Assembly: GCA_015143295.1 (NCBI GenBank) | Contig: CM026561.1 | Span: 42,660,875 to 42,724,874 of the forward strand | Direction: 5' to 3' | DNA: 64,000 bases | Source of the DNA: Tetracentron sinense | Taxonomy: Eukaryota > Streptophyta > Magnoliopsida > Trochodendrales > Trochodendraceae | In this document: positions 47,301-59,623 of the stretch, piece after piece | How the letters are laid out: the number at the start of each line of letters is the position of its first letter | How positions within the stretch are numbered: the first letter of the stretch is position 1 | The notes under the pieces: generated by a model | What the model saw: the letters and a program-made list of their open reading frames with translations, nothing else | The model's database searches: none | Told to the model about the DNA's origin: nothing | Position numbers and translations under genes: made by a program

Positions 47301-50300
47301 CAGAACTTTCTGTAACTCCATTCGTTGACGAGTCTGATTTGACTCTAAGCATTCGTCAATGAGTCTTCTGTATTTTTCTGGGAAAACTCATTTTTGCTTA
47401 ACCAATTCGATGGACATGATTTCCTTGGTCTTATACCTTATATTAATCAAGATAATTATCATGTTTTAGGTCCTTAGATTGATATTCAATTGGGTCTTAA
47501 GACACCTATGGTCAATCTAAGAAATGAGCATTCAAACAATCAATATTTTGAGGATTTCTTACATAAATCCTAAGTACTCTCAAAGACTAAAAAGATAAAC
47601 TATTAAACATTCTTCGAGAGTCTTCAATTCTTCTAGCTTGATCTTGAGTGGATTTGTCATGAATTTGTCTTTAGCTTCATGATCAACCTTCAATCTTCTT
47701 GAGGATCCGACTTGGACTTTGGCCTTTAACATGATCTTTGATTATCTTCAATGTGATCCAACTTGATCCAATGACTTGGCTTTGACTTTGACTGGATTTG
47801 AATCTTCTCAATAGATGAAGTTTTTTTCATGCTTTTTCCTTGAATGACTTGCTAATCCTCTTAGTAATAGTGCATTTCACATAAACTCAAAGAGACATTA
47901 GTAACACAAAATATCATTACATTATTGTGTTATCATCAAAATCATTATGAAAACCTAAGGTGAAAACCTATAGGCTAACATACTCTCCATTGGAGAAGGA
48001 GAAATTTGTAAAAACCCATCTATCAAGATGTACTTAAAGATATGTTCTGGTTTTTCCTTTTTAGTTAGCTAAGCTTGTGTTTTATTTTAGATTTAAGGCT
48101 ATGTTGGTGCCATAGTTGTTAAATGCGTCGCCTCAGGAGCCTCAGGCGGTCGCATAGGCATATATAATATTATTATTGTTTAAAGATATAAAAATTTATT
48201 TTATTTGAATATAATTGTTTGGTAACAAAAAAATATACTATTTTATATACTTTTCATGTCTTTTACAATATAATATGTTAGTATTTGTATATCTAACTAA
48301 AAAAGTTTGCAGATAGAAGAAGAAAAAAAAGACGAACGGTGTCAAGTATGTTTCTATCATGTTAACTTATTCTCTCTCTCAATGGGTGGACCAAATGGTC
48401 TCTTTCCCTCTATTTATGGGTGGACCATATAGTCCCCATTTGTTTTTTTCCATGGTTGTTAAATTACAACTAGTTCAGGTAGCCCAGTAAAAAATTAAGA
48501 GCCTTTAAATGCCTCAAATTCATTCTACCCCCCAAACTCTCTTAAACTCATATTTAAAGGAGTCTTTTATAGTTTAAACAAGTGCAAACCTTATAGTTAT
48601 ATATTTTACATATCAATATTATTTTTATTACTTATCTTGAGTATAATCGATAAAAAGAAATAAATGAGAGTAAGCGGTACGACATCTCCCTCTCCCCCCT
48701 CTTCTTTCTCCCCTGTTTAGCGTCACATTTGATTGTCTTGTCGGGCTATTTTCTGCTTTTTATTCAGTCTTATATTCTCCCTTCTCTCCCCTCTCTTTCC
48801 TGTTGGGATGTCTATTTTTTATCACTCAGAATCTCTCTCTCCCCTCTTTCAGTAGTCATTGTAGACTTAATTTTTATTTCATTTTTTTCCAATACTTGAA
48901 ATCCCTCTTTATTATTCTTAGAACTATTCTAGCGATGGTTCTATCAAAGTACGTCTTGATAATGATGTAATTTATATGAATGTAGGGTCTCTGATAAAAG
49001 AAAATGCATCATACATAGATCTCATATTAGGGGAAATTTTTGCAACAAAAAGTTCATCAGGCGATGCCTCAGGCTACCGACTCAGGCGTCCATGGGGTTT
49101 ATCGCCTGGTTGCCTTGACAACTATGGTTGGTGCATCTTCTGGTAATCTTATTGCTCAAGTTAAAGCTCCATCCCCAGTCATTACCCTATATAAACGACG
49201 TAAAATAGTTTCTTAGAGAATGCAGATAAATGTTTAGAAGGACTTCTGTTGTATTAATTTCTCACAGTATGCATTTGTAAGCATATAGGGTAACAACAAT
49301 TGAGCATTTTAATTGAGTCCTCTTGAAATGGCCTTAATGGATTTCTTGGAGAAGGATGAAGGTTTTGCAAAATTTGTTAATGAAATGCACCTTAATACTA
49401 CAATGTAGAGTATGTGTTCTTGAGTTTTGTACCATACCAACGCGCTGGGGAGGGGGGATCTTCCAGGTTTGGGAAGCTTTGTATTCAGTTTACAATTTGA
49501 GACGTTTATGGAACTAATTCATGCATGATTATACATTGGAAATCTGTTTCTTTAGAAAAAGGTTATGGACCAAATTTTAGAATGCACTAGATGCTTTGAA
49601 CATAGAATAGAAGCTCTAATGTCTTATTTTCCAATATTTTATGAATCTTATGATCTACAACTGCTATATCCAAATTGTAGGAACCAACTCTTATATACAT
49701 TCTCTTATCTATAACATCCTATCCTGGTTTAACAAAATATTAAGTGTCAAAGAGCTACAACTAAATAGGAAATATGTGATTTGTGAGGCACTCGAAAATT
49801 GAAATATCAATTGACTTTTGACATCATTTAGATTAAGTTGTAATTATTTCCAACATTGCTTGTTACCATGTAGTTCCTTTGTTGTTTTAATCTTACGATT
49901 TATGATTTGAATCTCAAGCCAAACGATCGGAATCCTTTTGAGAAGAGTATTATGATACATTTGAAGCTTATGATTTGCAATTGGAATCTTAAATCCCATC
50001 AAATGCTACAGATTGAGTTGAGAACAATCGCCACTATTTCAAGTAAATCATTCCATTTAAAGTATCTTTCTTCCTATGAAATGCGGTTTTGAATAAAATT
50101 CTCACCTGTGATCATTCGAAAAGTAGAGGGTGGAGGATGACAAATCGGTGTTATATGTGCCTCCAAGTGGAAGAGTCGGTAGATTATCTTCTCTTGCACT
50201 ATCTTCTTGCACGGGAGATTTGAAGTTTTTTTCTCGCTCGAGTGGGTGTGGATTGGGTCTTTCCCCATTCCTTTCAAAACTTCTTATCTTGCTGGTATTT

Positions 50301-53300
50301 AGGTAGTGGGGATGGTTCTAGGAAAGTTATCTGACAAGTTTTACTGGGAGCTATATCTTGGTCCATTTGGAAAGAGCGGAATAAAAGAGTTTTCGAGAAT
50401 TCTCACTCATCCACATATATGATCCGGTCCAAAATCCGAGTGTTGGTGTTAGCATGGTGTTTTTCTAGACAGTAAGGGGGAGATCCGAGTACACTGTTAG
50501 TTTGATGCATGGTAGTTGAGGTTCAACTATCAGGGGCCTCCAGGCTTTGCCTTGTTATTTTCCTGTTTTTTGATTCTCAGTTCATGATCTTTTGAACTAT
50601 TGTATGTCTTATTCCTATGCAGCTTTGCTTCTTTTCTCCATATATATATATATATATTCCTGATTATCAATCAAAAAAAAGTAAAGTAAAGCACTGAACA
50701 CTACTTTCTTGCACGCTTATGTGCTTTTAAAAGAAAAATGAATTATCATTCTTGAAGCATTTCTTTTTATAGGAAAAATCATCTCAATAAATTATCTGAT
50801 TGGTGTTCCTTTCACGGTTCCCCGAACAATTGATATAAGGATTCAAAAGGATCGAGTCATAAGGAAGATATACAAATAAGTAAAAGTTAAAGAATGGGGA
50901 AATACAAAATAAAAGCGATTAGAATGACCAGAATAAAGATTGGGATGATCTTGATTATAGTTTATACATCAACATCATGACGGTGGAGGCAGTTTCTGTA
51001 CTTCTGGGAACTTGTTTAAGTTATAGAGTCGTCAGTACTTGATAGATGTTTAGTTGAACAACTGTTAAAAGTAGTTTCTTTTAAGTAGATGCTTGGTTTG
51101 GGATGTAGTAAACTAGTAATTAGTAAATCTAATTTTGCGGCAATAATATGTTGTAATTTAATTGTGAAATGGACAAATATGGCGTTATAACTTATAACAT
51201 GGACAAACAAAGGGCATGGGGAGAATAACTTTAATTTTTTGATATTTCACATTTTCCCTCAATTTTGGAAGAAATTTATTCAAAACACATCTGATTAGGC
51301 TCTTAACAACATCATTTTTATTAGTGATAATTGATCACATTTCATTTAGGAGCATGTACGGATAAAAGGAATGGAAATTTTCCGTTCTTTGATTTCAAAT
51401 TAATATACATGCATGAAATAAGGTGGATAATTGGTAATTTCATTATTTTTATTTTTATACATTTTTTATTAATTTAGAAATTATTTTTTAAAAATATACC
51501 GAATCTTGCAATTAATGATTTGAATATGCTTGTATGATTCAATTTGGATTTTATATCTATGTGTAGCTCTTGATGCATTGCTTCATCTTTCAATTTTGTT
51601 GATTGGATCTGCCTCCAACATTTGAATGTTGAGACGTAAATGGACAACATGTAACTCTAGCTTATAATATCCCAAGTAAAAAAACTTGCGAATTTATTCG
51701 CGAATTCTAGGTGTGCCGAATTATTCCCGAATTAATGAAAAATTGTGACCTTACGAATTTTTTGCAAAATTCACAAATAAATCGTAAAAAATGCGAAAAA
51801 TTTGTTTAGTTCAGCGAGTAAACTACTTATTTTGTATATTAACTAATTAAATTGTTAGATATATTTTTCTAATAATATTTTATTTTTCCTGATTTATTCT
51901 GAACTTAACCCCTACGGAATTATTCCTGAACCAGGACTTTGTTACTATGATAATATCTAAAGAACTTAAATTACAATAAAGGTAGACAAATGCGTGCAGT
52001 CAAGTAACCCAATTTAAGACAAACCTAGAAACCTACACTCAATTTCAATACTAATATCGCTTAAAGTACCTACTGACGAGAAATTAGTAAAGATCTAAGC
52101 GATTTGATAAATTATAACCTGAAAACCATTTCATGGCATATTATTTCTCATAGAGCAGTGACAATTTTTACTCCAATTTATTATGTGTTTCTCTTCTCTC
52201 AAGTCTCAACTTACAAGTAATGGGAGTTGATCTATACCATTATCCTTTTTAAAACTATCCTTGTTTCTTAATCTGGACTTGAAAACATTGGGGTTAGAAG
52301 GACAAGGTGAAATAGTGTTGCAAGGCGACTTTGTTCTTGTTCTGGGATAACTATGATATGTGCATTACTTAATGAAGATTCATGGATGAAAGAATTAAAA
52401 TCTCTTGGGCACATGGCAATGTTCTTCATGCCCTCCCATGGCGAATTCTGGATTTGGGTTTTGGATGTTTAGTTTAACAGGGTGCATGTTGCCGACCCCA
52501 TATGTTGGAACTTGGAACAAGGCACTGATAAAGAAGAATAAGAAGAAAGAGCATGTTTAGTTGGACATTTTTAAGCATAAGAAACTTTAGTTAATCCATC
52601 AAAATCTTTTCCATTCGTCTGCTATCATATTTTGTAGAAAAACAATTACTTCTCAAGTCGATTGCTAAAGGCTGCACTTTGGTCTCTGAATTCTGAACCT
52701 ATGAAACCATGGGTCAAGATGTATGGCTATAGAGCAACAGACACTCTAGTTGACAGTGTCATGTGGCCTCTTCTGTAAGAAACCGAATAGCTGCTAACTT
52801 CTTATAGTTGGCATGACTAGATAGAGAGATATATGAAACAATCCTGTGACTGTGGCATGAAACGGTTTGCTACATTGGTCACTGCTGAAAAATGGCCAAT
52901 TTGGAGTTCTATTGCACAAGAGTTAGTAATTCATCTTGGGGTATCTGAAACACCAGTCTATGTACTCCCGACTTCGATAATGGAACCAACTTACTGTTCT
53001 ATTATGTCCTCCCATGTTAATAATTGTTTTAATGTTCTTAAGAATTTGATGTTCATGTCACAGGTTTGACAGCAAGAGGTTTTGCAGAGATTGCAGAAGG
53101 AATGTTATTCGTGAGTTCAAGGAGCTGAAGGAGCTGAAGCGCATGCGAAGGGAACCTCGCTGCACCAGTTGGTTTTGTGTTGCTGATACTGCATTCCAAT
53201 ATGAGGTGTGGTTTCGATCATTTTTCAGTCTTCCTGTTGAACTCTATTGTGTTTGGGATTCCGTGTAGTTTATTTTTCATGTTACAGGTCCAAGATAACA

Positions 53301-56300
53301 ACCTCTTATTGAGTTATCGAGCAGGAATTCTATATGGCAGATAGAATTCCTGGTTGTTCGGACTACAGACAAGTGGAATTTTGGTTTTGCAATTTGAAGC
53401 ATGTGCTAGGAATTTTAACAAAGACCCAGTTTAGAGACCTGAATTTGCTTTACTACATTCAGGTATCTGATGACACTGTACGAGCTGATTGGCACCAATC
53501 CTTCACAGACACTGTTGGAACATACCATCACTTCGAATGGGCTATTGGAACAGGAGAAGGAAAATCTGACATTCTTGAATTCGAAGATGTTGGCATGAAT
53601 GGAAGTGTCCAAGTAAACGGCCTCGATCTTGGTGGTTTGAGCGCTTGCTTTATCACATTGAGGGCTTGGAAGCTAGATGGCCGTTGCACTGAACTTTCTG
53701 TAAAAGCCCATGCGTTGAAGGGTCAACAATGTGTCCATCGCAGGCTTGTAGTTGGTGATGGATATGCTACAATAACGAAAGGGGAAAGTATCATAAGGTT
53801 TTTTGAGCATGCTGAGGAGGCTGAGGAAGAAGAGGTAATTCTAGGACTTTATTGGCAATTAATTAATATTTTTGCTGGACATTGGATCGGTTTAGTTTCG
53901 TCTTTGACAAATGTATACTAAGATAATACAATATTCTATTTATCTTTCTTTTCGTGATTTCCTTCCATGTACACTTGCAGGATGATGATTCCATGGACAA
54001 GGATGGAAATGAGCTGGATGGAGAAGGCTCCCGTCCCCAAAAGCATGCGAAGAGTCCTGAACTTGCTCGAGAATTTCTTCTAGATGCCGCAACTGTTATT
54101 TTTAAAGAACAGGCACGTCTAGTTTACTGACTACTGTTCTTGGATTCTATTTCTTGTCCAAGCACGTCTCATAACTGCTTGCACTAATCAAAATAAGTTT
54201 GTTAAAATCCACTAGGACCTAGATGATCTTAGAATCAGTTCGGACCTGATTGTCCATGCTTCTTTGTCCTGAATAGTGATTAGTGTGCTTCAGTATGCTA
54301 TGCTCATAATAATTCTAGTATTGAAGTTTATAAATAAATTATTCATAGAGATTTTACGGAAACAGTTTTTTACTTATCAATGGACATCCTCACAATTTTA
54401 AATGGCTTGGCGTTAGTTGCCATATCCCATTTGACGTAACTTGGGATGGATACTAAGCACGCATCCAGAGCATGGTAAAAAGATTTATGGGCTGCATGTA
54501 TGAGGTGATGACACTTTAAACTAGCGATGGATACTTGTTTTGCTTTGCCTTTTAGGGAGCTTGTATGAGGTGATGACACTTCAAACTAGTCATGGATACT
54601 CATTTTGCTTCGCTTTTTAGGGAGCTTTATTTTTTGCAAGCTTGGAATGGCAGTAAAGGTCAAACATAGGGATTTGGAACTGAGCCTCCATTAAAGGAGT
54701 GAACGATTGCTAATCAAACGGAAAAGGTTGTAAATGACTTTGAATGAAGGCAATGCTGAGAGTGGAATATCCTTAGTAAACTTTTTGCTGATGGAAGCAT
54801 CATGGAAGTGGCAGAAGGGTGATTCATGGTCTGTATTCCATACTTATAGGTGAGGTCACAACCTATCCAGGAAAAAATGTGAGTGGGACAATTCATGGTT
54901 TTAGATAGTTGCTGGGTTCCTCAACATCTCTGTCCCATCACATGTCTACAATTCTCTTTATTTACCTAGGTGTGGCTCAATAAAGTTATATTTGCTTGCC
55001 CATCACATTCAGGTCGAAGATCATATGGTCCGTCTTTCCATGTATGGATAAACATTAATGTGCATGTATAGTCTTTGGAGGTAAAGAAGTAGAGAGACTA
55101 CTGAAGAAACTATATACACTTTATATAGTGGAAAATACTTGTGGAGAAGATGAATTCTGATCCTGATGGAGCATACTCGTTGCTTTCGTTTCTTTTCCTT
55201 TTGAGAAACTAATTGGAAGGTAATCTTTTTTAGAGGTTGTCATTTTGGATGTTGTAAATGGATCCTAGTGGCAGACGAGCATTCCACTTTGGTCGAGATT
55301 GAGGTAGGTATTCACCCTGAATGAGAAGCCCGAGGAGGTTGGTTGCCATGTTCAATTAAGATATCCCCTCTTGAGAAATTCAGTGGTGAATTTCACTTTC
55401 AACTTGCAAAAACTTTGGAGACATGCAGTCGTAGATCAGAGGCGAGGGGAAGTTGGTTATTTTCTGTTCAGTATCTTACTTAGCATGTCCTTTGTTCAGC
55501 CATGGTGGCTTACAACAGAATAATTACGTTTGTTATGTATGGGGTCTAAGTAATTAAGCATGAATTGTGCTCAGAGTTGGGTTATTCAAAGATCGATGAT
55601 CTTGTTTCTAGACCACATTTCTAGATAATAATCCCTTATATCCTGATATGGAGGACTGCAGACTGGGCTTCCATTACATGTTAGGATACCTGGTCTGCTG
55701 AGTTGAGGTTTGCTAATAATGTAGTAGGAATTGGAAGAGAATGATAATAAATAGGTGGTGTTCCCATGGGATTTCAGGTTTGGTGGCTCTCTCTAGCTCC
55801 CTTTTGAGGTGCTTATGAGAGAGGATATTGGCTCCACATCCAGACAACACCATTAATAGTTGGCCTCTGTGGACTTGCTGTACGTCATTCGGTGACTTGA
55901 GGATGTGTGTAAAATGTGGAAACTCGACATTGTGCAGAGATGTTGATTTGTGGCTTTAATACACAATCACATAGATCTAGGCCTTTCTTGTCTAGAAGAA
56001 AGTGGGCTGTGTACAAATGAGAACATGTCCCTTGATTAATTCAGCATAATCAATGAAATTTGGGCATAATGTAAGCCATTGTGGCCTTCAGTGCTCATCT
56101 GTCATCCTTTCTGAATCTTCTTTCATTGTAGCTCTTAATCTTGAGCCTTGCCTCATATGGACATGTAATTCACTAACTTCTCTCTGGATTCTGGCATAAT
56201 GTTTATGCTTTTCACAATTAACAGCCTATCATGTTCTCATCATATTTCAGATTAAGAAAATCTATAATTTGCATGTACTGTTCGAGCAACACATTGATCT

Positions 56301-59300
56301 AGCTAGAGCAAAAGTGATCCTGAAGAAGAGAACAGCTGAGTTTCCTTCACACCCTACACTGAAAAGCACATGCTACAAAATTGCCTCAGTGAATTTTATC
56401 ATTCTATCTGGGGTTGAACCCTTGGCTCAATTGGGAGGCGCCTTACCTACCAAAAGCTAAAAACTTATCCAGATACATTCCATTATTTCGCATATTGATT
56501 TCTTCCATTATGTTTTTACTTTTTCCATACAGTTATTACATTCCATAGGATCATCTCAGCCGATTCTGTCACCTACCCAAATGTGAAATCTCAAACTACT
56601 TATTGAGAAGGGCAGAACTCTTATTTGCATTTGTTTTTAGTCTTCATAAATACAAATGTTGATGTCCTTTTGGCTTGGTTACTGAAGCACATCCCACATG
56701 TACCATATTTGTGTACAACAACAAGAAAGAAACATAGAGCTGTGCTGCTATTTCTTTCACAATGAATTTATTAAAGTGCAAGTTTCAGAAATCATGTACG
56801 AAGTGAAGTTTTGTACTTAATTTTCATTTCACATTACTTTTCTTAGCGATTCATATATACATGTTCACACACACACATTCACAATGTTAAGCAACTAATT
56901 CTGGAATGTACACTTTTCAGGTTGAAAAGGCTTTTAGAGAAGGAACAGCACGTCAAAATGCACATAGTATTTTTGTTTGTCTTGCACTAAAATTGTTGGA
57001 AGAGCGTGTTCATGTTGCATGCAAAGAAATCATTACATTAGAAAAGCAGGTACTTCGAACACTGTTATATTTTAGGATGAGATTTCCTTTTCAGGTTTGA
57101 TAATATCAAGTATCAACAAAAATGAGAAGTGTTACTTCCCATTTCTGAAGAGAAATCCCTTATCTGCTACGCCATTTGTCTCTACAGATCAAACTTCTTG
57201 AAGAAGAAGAGAAAGAAAAACGTGAAGAAGAAGAGCGTAAGGAGAGAAGAAGAACAAAAGAAAGGGAGAAAAAGATCAGAAGAAAAGAGAGACTTAAAGG
57301 GAAAGAAAGAGATAAAGAAAACAAATACTGTGAACTGAAGAAAATTCCTGTTCTCGAAATTTCCACCGAAGAATCATCTCCCAGTGTTCAAGAGGATCCA
57401 ATGAACACCATCAGAAGTGGAGATTCAGTTGGTGAAACAGGAAATATTATGCTAGTCAGGCCTCTCTCTCCAGATATGCAAGATGAACAATTCTCAAATT
57501 GGTGTATCACTTCAAAAATGCGAACCCTGAAAAGTGATAGTGTACAGAACTCATGTAATATCATTCCTGACTGGGAACTTGGCACAAGGGATGGGAATGG
57601 CTCATTTTCAATTGAGGCATCAAAATCTTATCGCCGGAAACTGAGATTCATGAAAGAGGTTCAACTGAATCCAGCTTCAAAATGGTGTGACAGACGCCGA
57701 TCTACAGTTGGCAATAACAGTGGGGTTGTGGTTGACGAATCCGAACCAAGATTGCATGGTGGTTACGTGGCAACTCCCTCCCGGCATATCAATGGAGTAA
57801 ATAGGCAATCAAGAAACAATGCTTTAAAGTCCAACACTAGAAATTGTGGCCCTAAGTTTGGTGAGAAGTTTCACTGTTCCAACTACAGGATGCAAGACAG
57901 ACATGACTTACATTCCTGCAGCTGTAACCAACATAGTAATAACAGAGGAAAGGATGGGCCACATGTTTCTGTGATCAGATCAGGTCGGGAGATAAAAATG
58001 TTGAATAAGTCAGAATATGTGTCAGATGTGTCCAGGCCGTTCTATCATAATAGCAAGTGTAATTATGTAAGTTACATACCAGATAGTTGTGGAATTCCCA
58101 AAAGCAAGCTCATCACAGGCAACAATCCTCAAGGCAGAGATTTGCTTCATGCCAAGAAAGTCTGGGAACCTATGGAATCACGGAAAAAGTACCCCCGAAG
58201 CAACTCAGAATCTGATGTTCCCTTGAGGTCATCTACTTTCAAAGTTGATGATGGCGAGGAAGTTCGATGCAATGGAGATGAGAATTGCTCCCAACAACCT
58301 AATAATCTTAAGTCATCAGGTGATCTGTGTTCTAATGAACTTTCTGAAAGTTCTGGCAAAATTAGTGGTTTGAATTGCCAAAATCGTGAGGATAATAATG
58401 TGAAGGAATCAAGAAACTCTACCCTGAGTATGGACAAAAGCTGCCAGAATGGATTTGGTTTAGGAGCAAATGCTCATTACTACTCGAAGGATGTTGATAA
58501 TGAGGAAGTTGAATTATGCCCTATTATTTCTCCCCTCCCCATGAACAGTACTTCTGATCCCGTTATGAGCAGCGGTTCCAGTTCTGATAACTGCTCTTGG
58601 CTTAGTGAAGGAGACAGCAGTACTGCCTCTTCAAGTACTCATAATGTGGAATTCTTATCAACATCAGATTCAAAAGATGCCAGCCCACAATCAGAAGAAA
58701 GAGAAACTTCAGTATTTGTTCAGAATGGATTCCACAAATGCCATGATATTGGATTGGACGACAAGCACGAGAAAAATGAAGGGGAGTCTACTAGAAGCAG
58801 GACATCTGCTGGGTTTCCACTATCTAATTGTGCGGGAAGTGATTTTCCAGGGGATCCACCAATGGGAAATGCTCATAATCCCAATAATGGCAGAATCCCG
58901 GTTAATATGAGTTCTCAGCAGCATCACATGCTCCCACCAATGCATAACCAAAGCATGCATTTCCCAGTTTTTCCAGCACATTCCACAATGGGATACTACC
59001 ATCAAGATACAGCTTCTTGGTCAGCAGGTCATGCTAATGGGTTGATGCCTTTTCCCCAGCCCAACCGCTATCTCTTCACCAGCCCTGCCGGATATGGATT
59101 ATCAGCTAACCGACCATCACACTTCTGCATGCAGTACGGTGCCCTACAACCTTTAGCAACTCATGTACTTAATGTGGGTCAACTTCCAGTGTACCAGCCA
59201 GTTAACAAAGCCAATGGTGGTGGGAAATCAAAGGAGCAAACTGAGAGTTCTAAACTAGGTGCAGCACAAGAAGCTCTCAACGGCGCTGATGCATTAGGAA

Positions 59301-59623
59301 GTGAGTGTCATCTGGAGAAGCCAGTTCAGAATGGCAAGGCTCCACCAGAAGCACCATCACATGGTGGACGCACCGGAATCTCTACAAAATTACACAATGA
59401 AAATACAAACTTTTCATTGTTCCATTTTGGTGGGCCTGTAGCTGTGCCGTCAGGATGTAATTTGAATCAGATGTCTTTGAAAGAGAGAATCGTTGGGGAT
59501 TTTTCTTTGAGTTCGCCAGCAGAACCTGTTGAGGATGATCTTGCTTGCGAGAAGAAAGAGATTGCTGTTGAAGAATACAGCTTGTTTGCAGCTAGTAATG
59601 GGACAAGGTTTTCATTCTTCTGA
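44361..59623 (+). CDS. Stress response NST1-like plant protein, 1,343 codons
   Basis: Exons: 44361-44549, 45161-45532, 45632-45891, 53064-53205, 53463-53834, 53981-54112, 56921-57049, 57188-59623 (stop TGA). All joins keep frame. Six introns are GT-AG; intron 6 begins GC. The protein starts MTDEKIKEGIFESLKMPG. Two related modules follow: FWSALSPQARQELLR ending CSRC (residues 64-97) and FWSALGDETRQSLLR ending CRDC (247-284), possibly metal-binding. Then come a conserved WHQSF/GTYHHFEWAIGTGEGK region, an acidic stretch (EEAEEEEDDD), a helical part (FKEQVEKAFREGTARQNAH), a charged coiled coil (EEEEKEKREEEERKERRRTK) and a long Ser/Asn-rich C-terminus with no known domain. I know the family from plant genome annotations under the yeast-derived name NST1-like; the resemblance to NST1 is probably just the charged coiled coil. 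Function is not established. Confidence 0.92.
46421..47980. mobile_element. Solo LTR (1.56 kb) in NST1-like intron 3
   Basis: TGTTGCCC...GGCTAACA with exact 5-bp flanks TACTC (46416-46420 and 47981-47985). It contains a 22-base G run (about 46,447-46,468) and repeated 'cgttgacgagtct' words (47,230-47,360). No internal retroelement domain. Ty1/Copia is possible from the TGTTRGCC-type ends, but this is not certain. Confidence 0.8.
48111..49126. mobile_element. Non-autonomous hAT-like element (1.0 kb)
   Basis: CATAGTTGTTAA...TTGACAACTATG inverted ends and an exact 8-bp duplication GTTGGTGC (48103-48110 and 49127-49134). Subterminal 'cctcaggcg' words occur on both arms. No coding capacity. Confidence 0.88.
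50090..50690 (+). pseudogene. LINE 3' end remnant
   Basis: Plus-strand frames give CYMCLQVEESVDYLLLHY (zinc-finger region), then ISWSIWKERNKRVFENS, then a 3' region with (TA)n (50,639-50,657) and an 'atcaatcaaaaaaaag' tail. Stops and frame changes throughout. Inserted in sense with the host intron. Confidence 0.75.
54113..56920 (+). other. Intron 6 of the NST1-like gene, GC-AG type
   Basis: Exon ends ...FKEQ (GAACAG) directly before GCACGT; the acceptor TTTTCAG precedes VEKAF. Any nearby GT donor would shift the frame. It contains a tandem duplication (54,484-54,627) and one open stretch (56,250-56,460) that I do not recognise. Confidence 0.7.
54484..54627. repeat. Tandem duplication, unit about 71 bp
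   Basis: 'tgtatgaggtgatgacactt...tttagggagctt' occurs twice in a row in intron 6. Confidence 0.85.

Larger units (their letters stand above)
45892..53063 (+). other. Intron 3 of the NST1-like gene, 7.2 kb
   Basis: Donor AG|GTGTGT and acceptor CACAG restore codon AGG in LMHR-FDSKRFC. It holds a solo LTR, a hAT-like element and a LINE 3' end (listed). The stretches 49,130-50,090 and 50,690-53,060 are AT-rich and without recognised genes. Near 51,670-51,950 'cgaattattcccgaa' motifs suggest a decayed MITE. Confidence 0.85.

Noticed and set aside
53334-53462. Upstream part of the 195-codon open frame ending at 53,921
   Set aside because: The frame before 53,463 and after 53,834 is intron. FQYE joins VSDDTV by the acceptor at 53,461-53,462, matching the expected protein.
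56250-56460. Possible extra exon (AG-preceded open stretch, LFEQHIDLARAK)
   Set aside because: Exons 6 and 7 already join in frame in the family arrangement, and this stretch has no matching donor in the right phase that I could find. It could be checked with cDNA.
57160-57366. Ser/Phe-rich minus frame
   Set aside because: Antisense of the lysine/glutamate coiled-coil exon of the NST1-like gene.
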